Shown one piece after another: positions 36,017-44,373 of a stretch of 64,000 bases of DNA (position 1 is the first letter of the stretch; every line of letters begins with the position of its first letter). The DNA comes from RPQJ01 sp963707145 (GTDB lineage: Bacteria > Pseudomonadota > Gammaproteobacteria > Steroidobacterales > Steroidobacteraceae): contig CAVPOQ010000006.1 in NCBI GenBank assembly GCA_963707145.1, positions 62,001 to 126,000 on the forward strand, given 5' to 3'. The position numbers were made by a program, and so were the translations under genes. The notes under the pieces are model-generated. The model did no database searches. It was not told the DNA's origin and worked only from the letters and a program-made list of their open reading frames with translations.

Positions 36017-36374
36017 GCTCGAAGCCCAGCCGCGCGGCGATCTCGCGCTGGCGCTCCTCGATCGCGGCGTCGGTGAACTCCTCGACTCTGGCGCAGTCCT
36101 CGCAGACGATGTGGTCGTGGTGCTCGCCCTCGTCGAGTTCGAACACCGCCGTGCCGCCCTCGAAATGGTGGCGCGTGACGAGCCCGGCGGACTCGAACTG
36201 CGTGAGCACGCGATAGACGGTCGCCAGTCCGATGTCCTCGTTGGACTCGAGCAGCCGCCGGTAGACGTCCTCGGCGCTCATGTGCCGCGCGGGGTTGCCG
36301 GCCAGGATCTCGAGGATCTTGAGCCGCGGCACCGTGATCTTGAGGCCGGCGCGACGCAGTTGCGAAGGTTCCAC
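35943..36374 (-). CDS. fur: Ferric uptake regulator Fur
   Basis: 143 residues, the normal Fur length. It represses iron-uptake genes when Fe2+ is bound. The winged helix includes HMSAEDVYRRLL and GLATVYRVLTQFESAGLV. The metal sites include GEHHDHIVCEDCARVEEF and a C-terminal C-x4-C (CLRADC). The GTG at 36374 gives the typical VEPSQLRRAGLKIT start; the open frame upstream has no Fur homology. It is divergent from bamE, the classic fur-bamE (omlA) arrangement. Confidence 0.95.
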   Translation of the reverse strand: MEPSQLRRAGLKITVPRLKILEILAGNPARHMSAEDVYRRLLESNEDIGLATVYRVLTQFESAGLVTRHHFEGGTAVFELDEGEHHDHIVCEDCARVEEFTDAAIEERQREIAARLGFELMDHSLTLRGRCLRADCPHRLRQP

Positions 36375-36489
36375 GTGTACACCGTCCCCTGTGGCAACCG
36401 CGAGGGCGTCGCCGTTGTTGTATGATCCGCGGCCATTATGTCCGGCGCGCGCCGGCAACTCCATACACCATACCGCCAACTCCATATAC

Positions 36490-36984
36490 ATGAGACGCCC
36501 GTCGTCCCGGTCCGCCCCGCACGCCGCCATGCGGTCAGTGCTGCTCGCCGTCACCGTCGTCGCCGCTGGCTGCGTCTACCGGCCCGACATCCAGCAGGGC
36601 AACCTGCTCAAGATCTCCAGTATCGAGCAGGTCACGGTCGGCATGTCGCGAAGCCAGGTGCGCTTCCTGCTCGGGACCCCGATGGTTTCCGACCCGTTCG
36701 CGCCCGACCGCTGGGACTATGTGTACAGCTTTACCTACGGCAGCGAGCGCTACACCGACATCGCGCACTTCGTCGTGCGCTTTGAGGGCGACAAGGTCTC
36801 GAGCGTGGAGAAGCTCGACCTCCCCGAGCCGCCGCGCAGGAACCGGCCGCGGTCGTGGAAGTTCTGGCAGGACTCCGCCGTCGTGGCCGCGCCTGCCTCG
36901 ACACCGGAACCGGCAGCGCCGCCGCCAGCGCCGACCGCCACCGATCCCAAACCGCCAGGCCTCGCGTCGCCCGCGGGCGCCTGA
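36490..36984 (+). CDS. bamE: Outer membrane assembly lipoprotein BamE (SmpA/OmlA)
   Basis: About 164 residues (151 if the ATG at 36529 is used). A lipoprotein signal ends in VVAAGC, so the mature protein is lipid-anchored to the outer membrane and helps the BamA complex insert barrels. The core shows VYRPDIQQGNLL, QVTVGMSRSQVRFLLGTP and RWDYVYSF, all typical of BamE. A Pro/Ala-rich tail of about 45 residues extends beyond the domain. Neither candidate start has a clear ribosome site. Confidence 0.93.
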   Translation: MRRPSSRSAPHAAMRSVLLAVTVVAAGCVYRPDIQQGNLLKISSIEQVTVGMSRSQVRFLLGTPMVSDPFAPDRWDYVYSFTYGSERYTDIAHFVVRFEGDKVSSVEKLDLPEPPRRNRPRSWKFWQDSAVVAAPASTPEPAAPPPAPTATDPKPPGLASPAGA

Positions 36985-37019
36985 TCCGGGCGTGCCCTGA
37001 GCGGCCTCAAGCGGCCCGC

Positions 37020-37346
37020 TCAGACCGACCGGTCCCTCGCACGGCGCGTCGCCGGCCGATCGGCGCGTGCCGCTTCGCGCCGCGCCGCCCGCGGATCGAT
37101 CCTGAGCGGGCGGTAGATCTCGACGCGATCGCCAGCCCGCAGGCGTTGCGTACAGTCCACGCGCCGGCCCCACACGCCGAGTGCCAGCGACGACTCCCGC
37201 AGTTCCGGGAACTCCGCGAACAGCCCGGACGCCTGCACTGCCTCCCCCGCGGTGGGGCCCGCCGCGAGCGGCAGGACCACGACCCGTTGGCAATCGGGCC
37301 GTGCATAGGCGACCTCGACCGTTGGAGGCACAGGGCTGCGGATCAA
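37020..37346 (-). CDS. rnfH: RnfH family (UPF0125) protein
   Basis: 108 residues, ubiquitin-like beta-grasp protein of unknown exact role. It contains V-E-V-A-Y-A-R-P near the start and RLRAGDRVEIYRPLRIDP near the end, as in E. coli RnfH. The start is inferred to be a TTG at 37346 that overlaps the ratA stop (TTGA) with a G-rich ribosome site 9 bases upstream; a GTG at 37331 is the alternative. Confidence 0.88.
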   Translation of the reverse strand: MIRSPVPPTVEVAYARPDCQRVVVLPLAAGPTAGEAVQASGLFAEFPELRESSLALGVWGRRVDCTQRLRAGDRVEIYRPLRIDPRAARREAARADRPATRRARDRSV

Positions 37347-37873
37347 CTCTCGCGCCCCCCCTGCCAGCCGTCGCGTCGGCCTTCCGGCCGGTCGTTCGCC
37401 GGGCCGTCCGGCCCGCCGCCCGCCGGACCATCCAGCCGCCCGTGCAGCGCCCTCGCCCGCACGATGAATGCGTCGATCAGCGCGCCGCAGCTGTGCTCGA
37501 AGGCCTTGCCGAACAGCAGCGAAACCACCGGGTTGGCGAACTCGAAGCGCATCTCGAGTTCGATGCGCGTGCCCGCCGCACCGATCGGCGTGAAACTCCA
37601 GCGGCCGTCGAGCGTGCGGAACGGACCCTGCACCAGTTGCAGCGTCATGAATGCAGGGCGATCGAATGTATTGCGCGTGGTAAAGCGTTCGCGCACGCCG
37701 CCGCGCTGCATCTCCATGCTGGCGAGCAGCTCGTGCCCGGACTTCTCGTGCAGTTGCGCGGCCGCGACCCAGGGCAGGAACTCCGGATAGCGCTCGACGT
37801 CGATCACGAGGTCGAACATCTGCTCGGGGCTGAAGGTGACGAGCGCGCTGCGGCGGATGTCGCGGATGGCCAT
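37343..37873 (-). CDS. ratA: RatA-type START-domain protein (ubiquinone-binding/ribosome association)
   Basis: 176 residues, COQ10/START-like fold. The N-terminus MAIRDIRRSALVTFSPEQMF and the strand RYPEFLPWVAAAQ are typical. E. coli RatA was described as binding the 50S subunit, and relatives bind ubiquinone; which applies here is unknown. The Gly/Asp-rich tail after residue ~145 is probably disordered. It is coupled to rnfH and divergent from smpB, the usual order. Confidence 0.9.
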   Translation of the reverse strand: MAIRDIRRSALVTFSPEQMFDLVIDVERYPEFLPWVAAAQLHEKSGHELLASMEMQRGGVRERFTTRNTFDRPAFMTLQLVQGPFRTLDGRWSFTPIGAAGTRIELEMRFEFANPVVSLLFGKAFEHSCGALIDAFIVRARALHGRLDGPAGGGPDGPANDRPEGRRDGWQGGRES

Positions 37874-37912
37874 CGGGATCCCTGATCGCGGCGCAAGTGT
37901 AAGCGGGACGGT

Positions 37913-37918
37913 TAGAAT
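37913..37918 (+). promoter_or_regulatory. Probable -10 element for smpB
   Basis: TAGAAT lies 26 bases before the smpB start in the short divergent gap with ratA. No convincing -35 box is visible 16-18 bases upstream. Confidence 0.35.
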
Positions 37919-37944
37919 GCGCGACCGCACCCGCCAGGTCCGAC

Positions 37945-38442
37945 ATGCCCGCACCCGGCAAATCCCCCGGCAAGATCAAGGACGACGCGCCGCCGCCAAT
38001 CGCGGTGAACAAGCGCGCGCGCCACGAGTACTTCATCGAGGAGAACCACGAGGCGGGACTCGCGCTGCAGGGCTGGGAAGTCAAGAGCCTGCGCGCCGGC
38101 AAGGCGCAGATCACCGAGGCCTACGTGATTGTGAGGAGCGGCGAGGCCTGGCTGCTGGGCGCGCACGTCAATCCGTTGCCCACGACCTCGACGCACGTCG
38201 TGGCCGACCCCACGCGCACGCGCAAGCTGCTGCTGCACCGCGCCGAGCTCGATCGCCTGCTGGGCGCCGTCGAGCGCAAGGGCTATACGCTCATTCCGCT
38301 GAGGCTCTACTGGAAGCGCGGCAACGTGAAGCTCGAAGTCGGCCTCGCCAAGGGCAAGCAGGCGCACGACAAGCGCGCGACGGAGAAGGACCGGGACTGG
38401 AAGCGCGAGAAATCGCGCCTCCTGAAGGCGCACCGGCGCTGA
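37945..38442 (+). CDS. smpB: SsrA-binding protein SmpB
   Basis: 165 residues. It binds tmRNA and delivers it to stalled ribosomes. Conserved blocks include NKRARHEYFIEE, GLALQGWEVKSLRAGKAQ, EAWLLGAHVNP and LLLHRAELDRL, with a basic C-terminal tail (DWKREKSRLLKAHRR). The tmRNA gene lies about 100 bases downstream on the same strand. Confidence 0.97.
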   Translation: MPAPGKSPGKIKDDAPPPIAVNKRARHEYFIEENHEAGLALQGWEVKSLRAGKAQITEAYVIVRSGEAWLLGAHVNPLPTTSTHVVADPTRTRKLLLHRAELDRLLGAVERKGYTLIPLRLYWKRGNVKLEVGLAKGKQAHDKRATEKDRDWKREKSRLLKAHRR

Positions 38443-38502
38443 GCCGGCGTCCGCAGACGGCCGCCCCCCGTTCGGGACTTCGCGACTTTCGGCGGCCATC
38501 CC

Positions 38503-38530
38503 TTGCTTTTCCGCCCCCCGCCCCTACACT
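38503..38530 (+). promoter_or_regulatory. Promoter for tmRNA
   Basis: TTGCTT (38503-38508) and TACACT (38525-38530) are 16 bases apart and end 14 bases before the mature tmRNA 5' end, which leaves room for a short leader removed by RNase P. Confidence 0.6.
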
Positions 38531-38543
38531 GAGTGCCTCATCC

Positions 38544-38898
38544 GGGGGCGACCGGTTTCGACGTGGGTCACGAAACTCCAGGTGCATGCCGAGGTGCAAG
38601 GTTCCTCGTAAAACCGCTTGCAAACACTTAGTTGCCAACGAAGACAACTACGCTCTGGCGGCTTAATCCCGCCTAACCCTCGACTGGCATGTGCTTGTGC
38701 ATCCAGACCCGAGGGACGCGCTCACAAGCTCGCGGGTCCAGTGTGCTGAGGGCTGGCTCGCTAAAATGCTCCTGAGCTGGTCGAACGTCTTCCCTGCCGC
38801 TCGGGTAGCGTTCGACGAGAATCAAAGAGACGGCTAAGCATGTAGTTCCTGGAATGTAGGGCTTGCGGACGCGGGTTCGATTCCCGCCGCCTCCACCA
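38544..38898 (+). ncRNA. ssrA: tmRNA (SsrA), tag ANEDNYALAA
   Basis: 355 bases. The tRNA-like ends GGGGGCG and CGCCTCC pair over 7 bp (one G-T) and are followed by ACCA. The T arm GCGGG-TTCGATT-CCCGC is near the 3' end, and the conserved GGTTTCGACG follows the 5' strand. The tag reading frame at 38634-38666 encodes ANEDNYALAA and then TAA. It rescues stalled ribosomes together with SmpB encoded just upstream. Confidence 0.97.
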
Positions 38899-39252
38899 AT
38901 TCGGTCTCTAAGAAAAATCTATGTTGAGCGCGGGTCGGGACCAACCGACCCGCCATTCCCGGCGCCCTGCCCGGCTGCTCGTCGGCCGACCGCGGCTCGA
39001 GCGTAGGCCGGTCGACTCCCGCCGCGTTGGCTGCGACCACCGGGCTGTCCAACTCCGGCCCCGGTCTCCGTCGGACCCGGTGCACCGACCGCCAGTGAAC
39101 CCTCGCCAGGGCATCGAGGTCGCCCATGCCGCGGACGATCCCCAGTGTCATTCAGGTCGGCCAGGTCGGCGGCAGCGCGTCGTGCACCGCACGCCACGCG
39201 GCCACGGTCACCGCGGACCACGATGCCGCGCCGACACGAATGGCCCGACGCC
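38899..39252. other. 354-base gap after tmRNA, no gene recognised
   Basis: No translation on either strand looks like a real protein. A 9-bp stem-loop (GCGGGTCGG / CCGACCCGC, at 38930-38938 and 38945-38953) lies about 30 bases past the tmRNA and may be its terminator, though no T tract follows. The rest is GC-rich with no clear repeat of the tmRNA 3' end. It marks the change from housekeeping genes to envelope and transport genes. Confidence 0.5.
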
Positions 39253-40584
39253 TCAGCGATCCTGCAGGCTGTTCTTGTAGATCCTGCCGTCCTTCATGAT
39301 CACCCGGAAGTTTCGCTCCGGATCCGCGACGAGGCGGATGTTCGAGATGGGGTCACCCTCGACCAGCAACAGGTCGGCAAGGGCTCCCTCCTCGACCACG
39401 CCGAGCTTGCCCTTGTAGGGGCTGCGCAGGCCCGACAGCGCCAGCAGTTCGCCGTTGGTCGAGGTGGCCATGCGCAGCGCTTCGGCCGGCGTGAACCAGC
39501 GCGTCATCTCGGCCAGCAGGAAGCCCTGCCGACGGGCTTGCGCCTCGGAGAACAGGATGTCGGTGCCGAAAGCCGTCTTGATGTGGTACTTGCGCGCGAA
39601 GCCGTAAATGACAGCCGTGCCCTCGACCACCTCGCGCTGCTTGAGGTACTGGTCCGAACCCGGCGGGAACGGCGAAGTTTCGTCGGCCAGGAAGGGCTGC
39701 GTGGACAGCCAGATGCCCTTCTCGGCCATGTACCCGGCCGTTGCGTCGTCGATCAGGTGCGCATGCTCGATGACCTTCACGCCAGCATCGATGGCGCGGC
39801 GCACGGCCGTCGGCGTATAGGCATGGACCGCGACGTAGGTGCCCCAGTTGGTCGCGGCATCCACGGCCGCCCTCAGTTCCTCCAGCGTGAACGTCGACAC
39901 ATCGAGCGGGCTGTGCGGAGATGCGACGCCGCCGCCGGCCGTGAGCTTGATCTGGCTCGCGCCCAGCATGAGCTGCTCGCGCACCCGCTGCCGCACGGTA
40001 TCCGGCGAGTCCGCCACCATCGAGCCGCCGACCTGTTCCATCCGGGACAGCGGTCGCGATGCGTCGCGCGGCAGCTCGGACGCCATGCGGAAGTCCCCGT
40101 GTCCCGACGTGACCGTGATGATCGCGCCCGAGGGCCAGATCCGCGGGCCCTCCACGACGCCGCGGTCGATGGCCTGCTTGAGGCCGAAGCTCGGACCGCC
40201 GAGGTCACGCACGCTGGTGAAGCCGCGCATGAGGGTCGCCCTGGCTTCCGCGCCCGCGAGAAGATTGGTAAATCCGATGTCGCCGTAGATCGCCTGTTCG
40301 GGCGTGGGGCGAATGAGGATCGTGTGCCAGTGCGCGTCGATCAGCCCCGGCATCAGGGTGCGGCCTTCGCCCTCCACAATGGTGGCGCCCGGCGCGGCCG
40401 GGACGACCGCGGGTCCGATCGCAGCGATCAGGTTGCCGCGCACGAGAACCGAGGTCGGACTCGTCAGTCGGTCGGACTTGCCGTCGAACACCCGCACGTT
40501 GCGGAACAGGACTTCAGCCGGCGCCTGTGCGGCGGCCGCGCCCGTCATCAGCATCGATGCAGCGGCGAGAATCGACCTCAACAT
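39253..40584 (-). CDS. Secreted amidohydrolase (imidazolonepropionase-like metal-dependent hydrolase)
   Basis: 443 residues with a signal peptide (about 1-19, ending AAAAQ), so it is exported. It is an amidohydrolase-superfamily barrel. Metal ligands can be traced: HxH at 85/87 (DAHWHT), Lys 213 (QIKLTAGGG), His 254 (VAVHAY), His 274 (IEHAH) and Asp 342 (FGTDI). Relatives act as Xaa-Pro-type dipeptidases, organophosphate hydrolases or related amidases; the substrate cannot be told. AGGAGAGG precedes the ATG. It stands alone, divergent from the patatin gene. A TATACT box (minus strand, 40692-40687) is a candidate -10. Confidence 0.88.
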   Translation of the reverse strand: MLRSILAAASMLMTGAAAAQAPAEVLFRNVRVFDGKSDRLTSPTSVLVRGNLIAAIGPAVVPAAPGATIVEGEGRTLMPGLIDAHWHTILIRPTPEQAIYGDIGFTNLLAGAEARATLMRGFTSVRDLGGPSFGLKQAIDRGVVEGPRIWPSGAIITVTSGHGDFRMASELPRDASRPLSRMEQVGGSMVADSPDTVRQRVREQLMLGASQIKLTAGGGVASPHSPLDVSTFTLEELRAAVDAATNWGTYVAVHAYTPTAVRRAIDAGVKVIEHAHLIDDATAGYMAEKGIWLSTQPFLADETSPFPPGSDQYLKQREVVEGTAVIYGFARKYHIKTAFGTDILFSEAQARRQGFLLAEMTRWFTPAEALRMATSTNGELLALSGLRSPYKGKLGVVEEGALADLLLVEGDPISNIRLVADPERNFRVIMKDGRIYKNSLQDR

Positions 40585-41003
40585 CCGTGCCTCTCCTTTT
40601 CTATCCTTTCCGGGGATCTTCGCGCTCGAGCCATCGGCGCCGGCTTGCAGCGACCTGCTGCGCTTGACGGCTTCGGTCGGCGGCGGAGTATAGCCTCCCT
40701 TCGGCACCGGTCGCGGGAAGCGGCCGGGGCGAGCGCCACCGATGGCGGCGGGCCTTGGCGCGAGGCCCTCGACCAATTCCGCGCATTGAGCGCGTCGCCA
40801 CCGATCGTTGGTACTCCGCCACCCCTCTGTCCGTGCGAATGCCGCATCAATTGGAGATCCATTGCGCCGTCAACCGCTGACAGGCGTTGCGGCAGGCGGC
40901 ATGATCGACTTCGCAGCCGGCCTGAGCCTGGAGTGACAGGCGCCTGTCGTCGCCGCCGCGCGATAGCATACGATCGTGGCCCTGACCCCGTGCCAGAGGT
41001 GGA
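40585..41003. other. 419-base divergent intergenic region
   Basis: It separates the amidohydrolase and patatin starts and probably holds both promoters. On the minus strand TATACT (40692-40687) resembles a -10 box. On the plus side a perfect 14-base palindrome, GACAGGCGCCTGTC (40935-40948), lies about 55 bases before the patatin start, and half of it (TGACAGGCG) also occurs some 60 bases upstream. No coding sequence was recognised. Confidence 0.4.
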
Positions 41004-43301
41004 GTGGCGGTGAAGCGAGTATGCACTGACGTCAACGGGCCGGCCCGAGGGTTGGCAGCTGCGTTGCTGTGCGCGCTTGTCGCCTGCGGCGCGTTGCCTG
41101 CTCTTTCGAGTGCAGCCGAGGCCCCTGCGGTGGAGGCGCCGGTGAAACCGCGGCCGCGCATCGGTCTGGTGCTCGGCGGCGGTGGTGCGAAGGGCGCGGC
41201 GCACGTCGGCGTCCTGGACGTACTCGACGAACTGCGCATTCCCGTCGATTGCATCATCGGCACGAGCATGGGTGCGCTGGTCGGCGGAACGTATGCCTCG
41301 GGAATGAGCGCCGACGAACTCGAGACCGCCATCCGGGCGATCTCCTGGCAGGAGGCCATTGCCCGCCGCGGATTGCGCGCGCAGGTGCCGATGCGCCGCA
41401 AGCTGGTCGGCAGCACCTACAGCAACAGCCTGGAGTTCGGCGTGCGTGACGGTCGCCTCATGGCACCGTCCGGCTTCATCAATACGCAGAACGTCGACCT
41501 GACGATCCAGTATCTCGTGGGTCGCAGCCGCGGCGTCTCGGAATTCGACCAGTTGCCCATTCCTTTCCGCGCCGTGGCCACCGACATGCAGAGCGGCGAG
41601 ATGGTCGTCCTCGATCGTGGCGACCTGGCGCTCGCGATGCGGGCGAGCATGGCCGTGCCCGGCGTGTTTTCGCCAGTCAGCATCGACGGCCGCATCCTCG
41701 GCGACGGAGGGCTGACGCGCAACGTCCCGGTGGACATCGCCCGCCAGACCTGCGCCGACGTGGTCATCGCGGTCGCGGTGCCGAATCCCCCGCCCACGGC
41801 TGACGACCTGCGCTCGCCGCTGACGATGATGACGCGCACCCTCGACGTGCTCGTCGGCGCCAACGAGCGGCAGCAGCTCGAGACCCTCGGCCCCGCCGAC
41901 GTGAAGATCGTGATCGAGATGGGGGACATCGGCTCGGCGTCCTTCGACCGGGTCGATGACGCGATCCCGAAGGGGCGCGCGGCAGCCTTGGCGCATCGCG
42001 CCGATCTCGTGCGGTATGCCGTGACCGAGGCGGAGTACCTGGCCTGGCGGGAAACGGCGTCTCGGCCGGGGAGGGAGAAGATGACGCTGGGGGACGTGAA
42101 CCTGCTCGGTCTCGAGCGGGCGAATCCGGATTTCATCCGGCAGACGCTCGGTCTGCAGGCCGGAGACGTGGTCGACGCGCGCCAGATTGCCCAGCGTATC
42201 AACGCCGTGTTTGCACTTTCCGACTTCGAGCGTGTCGCCTACACCTTGTCCGGGGACCCGGGTCAATCGACGCTGGACGTGCATCTGCTGGAGAAATCCT
42301 GGGGCCCCCACATCGTCCGGTTCGATCTCGGATTCCATATCGGCACGGATGAGGACTCGGCGTTCACGGTCGGCGGAGACTACCTGCAGACCTGGATCAA
42401 CGACCGCGGCGGCGAGCTGAGTGGGTCACTGCGACTGGGTCGAAACTCGGGCCTGGAGGCCTCCCTCTACCAGCCACTCGACGCGGCGCATCGCTGGTTC
42501 GTCGAGCCGGGCCTGACGGCGCAACGATCCCTCGAGAACCTCTACGATGACGGCGACGCGGTGACACGCTATCTGTTCTCGTCAGCATGGGGCCAACTCG
42601 ACGCGGGACGTGTCTTCGGCAGGCGCGCCGAATTCCGTGCGGGCGTCCGCTCAGGCGCTCAGTCGGCCACCCGGGAAATCGGCTCCCAGGAATTGCCCGA
42701 GATCCCGAGCGAAGGTTACGGCGGCGTCGCGGCCCGCTACACCTTCGACTCGCGCGACCGCGACGTACTCTGGCAGCGCGGCATGGTCGCCCGCGTGACG
42801 TATTTCCGCAGCGAGGAAGCGCTCGGTGCCGAGGCACCCTATGATCGACTCGAGGGCACGGCCACCGTTGTCCTGCCGGTGGGTCGCAACGTCGGGTACC
42901 TGCGAGTGAACGGCGGATCGTCGCTCGACACCTCGCTGCCTTTGTACGACACGTTCAGTCTCGGCGGCCCGGTCAGCATGCCCGGGCTCAGCATCGGGGA
43001 ATTGCGCGGGACCTCGTACTGGAGCGCACAGGCGTCCTACCTGTGGCGGATCGCGGACATCAGCTACGTGTTCGGCCAGTCGATCTACGCAGGCCTGAAG
43101 TTCACGGCTGCTGACATGAGTGGCCGCATCGATGACGTCCACGCGCCGCCGATCTATTCCGGCGCTTTCGTGCTGGCCGGACGCACACCGCTCGGCCCGA
43201 TAGCACTGTCACTCGCCGGTACCAGCACCAGTGACTGGCAGCTGGTGCTCGGGCTGGGGCGGCCGATCGAGGAAGGCACGATCAACGACCTCAGCTGGTG
43301 A
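41004..43301 (+). CDS. Patatin-like phospholipase with C-terminal outer-membrane barrel (PlpD-type, type Vd)
   Basis: 765 residues. A signal peptide (about 1-38) leads to a patatin domain: oxyanion loop GGGGAKG (58-64), nucleophile Ser 88 in GTSMG, and catalytic Asp 234 in DGG. A POTRA-like region follows (about 375-430, DVVDARQIAQRINAVFAL...), then about 330 residues rich in alternating beta strands ending in W, matching the BamA/TpsB-type 16-strand barrel. This layout is that of PlpD, a self-translocating (type Vd) lipase. The start is a GTG at 41004; a second GTG at 41010 is also possible. Confidence 0.92.
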   Translation: MAVKRVCTDVNGPARGLAAALLCALVACGALPALSSAAEAPAVEAPVKPRPRIGLVLGGGGAKGAAHVGVLDVLDELRIPVDCIIGTSMGALVGGTYASGMSADELETAIRAISWQEAIARRGLRAQVPMRRKLVGSTYSNSLEFGVRDGRLMAPSGFINTQNVDLTIQYLVGRSRGVSEFDQLPIPFRAVATDMQSGEMVVLDRGDLALAMRASMAVPGVFSPVSIDGRILGDGGLTRNVPVDIARQTCADVVIAVAVPNPPPTADDLRSPLTMMTRTLDVLVGANERQQLETLGPADVKIVIEMGDIGSASFDRVDDAIPKGRAAALAHRADLVRYAVTEAEYLAWRETASRPGREKMTLGDVNLLGLERANPDFIRQTLGLQAGDVVDARQIAQRINAVFALSDFERVAYTLSGDPGQSTLDVHLLEKSWGPHIVRFDLGFHIGTDEDSAFTVGGDYLQTWINDRGGELSGSLRLGRNSGLEASLYQPLDAAHRWFVEPGLTAQRSLENLYDDGDAVTRYLFSSAWGQLDAGRVFGRRAEFRAGVRSGAQSATREIGSQELPEIPSEGYGGVAARYTFDSRDRDVLWQRGMVARVTYFRSEEALGAEAPYDRLEGTATVVLPVGRNVGYLRVNGGSSLDTSLPLYDTFSLGGPVSMPGLSIGELRGTSYWSAQASYLWRIADISYVFGQSIYAGLKFTAADMSGRIDDVHAPPIYSGAFVLAGRTPLGPIALSLAGTSTSDWQLVLGLGRPIEEGTINDLSW

Positions 43302-43332
43302 TCGCACCGCCGCGACTCGCCGGCAACGGGTG

Positions 43333-44373
43333 TTACCGGCTTCCGAAGCGATACATCGCGCCGACGCTGACGTTGAACACGTCGCTGTCGTAGAACCTGA
43401 CGTTGGAATCGTCCTTGCCCCAGAGGATGCTGCCCACCGCCTGCCACCGTCCGCTCTCGCCAGGCAGCCGGTAGAACAGCGTCGAATCGACCGCGTAGCG
43501 GCTGGAATCCGTCGTCACGCCGAAGAGCGGATTGCGCGCGTCCTCGCCGCTGCCGCCGTAGACGACGTTGCTCGCGACGGTGTAGCCCTGACCAAGGAAG
43601 ACGTAGCTCAGCTGCAGACGGTACGAATCGCCGGCGATCGCATCGCCGTCGCGGTCGTCGATCGTGTAGCGAACCATCGGGCGCAACAGATGCCGCGAGC
43701 CCTCCCCCAGCTTGAAAAGGTAGGACACGTCGAAGGAGTACTGATCGCCGTCCCGCCGCAGCAGGTCCTGGCAGGCGACATCGCACGGGACGCTCTGGAC
43801 GCCCTGTCCGCTGCGTTCCTTGTCGATGGAGATGTCGCGATAGGAGAACGTCAGTTCGAATGCGGAACCCATGACCCGATCCCACTGCAGACGCAAGCCA
43901 CTGGAGTCGCGATCGGTCTCCTCGCGCTTGACGCCTTCCGCATACGGATCCTCCCAGGTCTGGGTGGGAATGCCGCTGAACAGGTAGCCACCCTGCACGA
44001 CTCCGGACGCGCCAATGTCCTTGCGGACCCCGAACTGGGTCACGCCGTCCAACGTCACCGCGTCCTCGAGCGAGGTGCCGAGGAAGACCTGCCACTGGCC
44101 TTCGAACGTGTAGTTGATCTCGCCGGTGAACAGCGGGTGCCAGGTGCTGTCACTGCGCGGCGCGTCGTAGATGGAATCGATCGTGTCGTGACCGATGTCG
44201 ATGATCCCGTTGCCCGCCACGAAATTGCTCTTGAGGTCGGTGTATCCCACGCCGCCGACCACGAATCCACGCCAGCCCGGGGTCTGCGGGATCGGCTCGA
44301 TCGCGGATGCGAGCGGCGCCGCGGCGCCGGCGCCCAGCGCCAGGATCAACGAGAAAGCATGGGTCGATTTCAT
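43333..44373 (-). CDS. DUF2860-family outer membrane protein
   Basis: 346 residues with a signal peptide (about 1-24, ending in ASA). The mature N-terminus IEPIPQTPGWRGFVVGGVGY, with SNFVAGNGIID, resembles DUF2860 proteins, predicted outer-membrane beta barrels of unknown role. The chain is a series of amphipathic strands and ends in VGAMYRFGSR with an aromatic strand near the C-terminus. One Cys pair (C-D-V-A-C) lies in a probable loop. It is convergent with the patatin gene; a hairpin in the 31-base gap may end both transcripts. Confidence 0.72.
   Translation of the reverse strand: MKSTHAFSLILALGAGAAAPLASAIEPIPQTPGWRGFVVGGVGYTDLKSNFVAGNGIIDIGHDTIDSIYDAPRSDSTWHPLFTGEINYTFEGQWQVFLGTSLEDAVTLDGVTQFGVRKDIGASGVVQGGYLFSGIPTQTWEDPYAEGVKREETDRDSSGLRLQWDRVMGSAFELTFSYRDISIDKERSGQGVQSVPCDVACQDLLRRDGDQYSFDVSYLFKLGEGSRHLLRPMVRYTIDDRDGDAIAGDSYRLQLSYVFLGQGYTVASNVVYGGSGEDARNPLFGVTTDSSRYAVDSTLFYRLPGESGRWQAVGSILWGKDDSNVRFYDSDVFNVSVGAMYRFGSR

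Noticed and set aside
36459..36492. Repeated CAACTCCATA motif between fur and bamE as a Fur box
   Set aside because: The two copies are direct repeats and do not resemble the palindromic GATAATGATAATCATTATC Fur site.
35943..36554. Extended Fur starting at 36554
   Set aside because: The extra 60 residues show no Fur similarity and run over the bamE start region. The GTG at 36374 gives the family N-terminus.
38834..39151. Minus-strand frame overlapping the tmRNA 3' end
   Set aside because: It is antisense to the tmRNA tRNA-like domain and the following gap, with no homology and no ribosome site.
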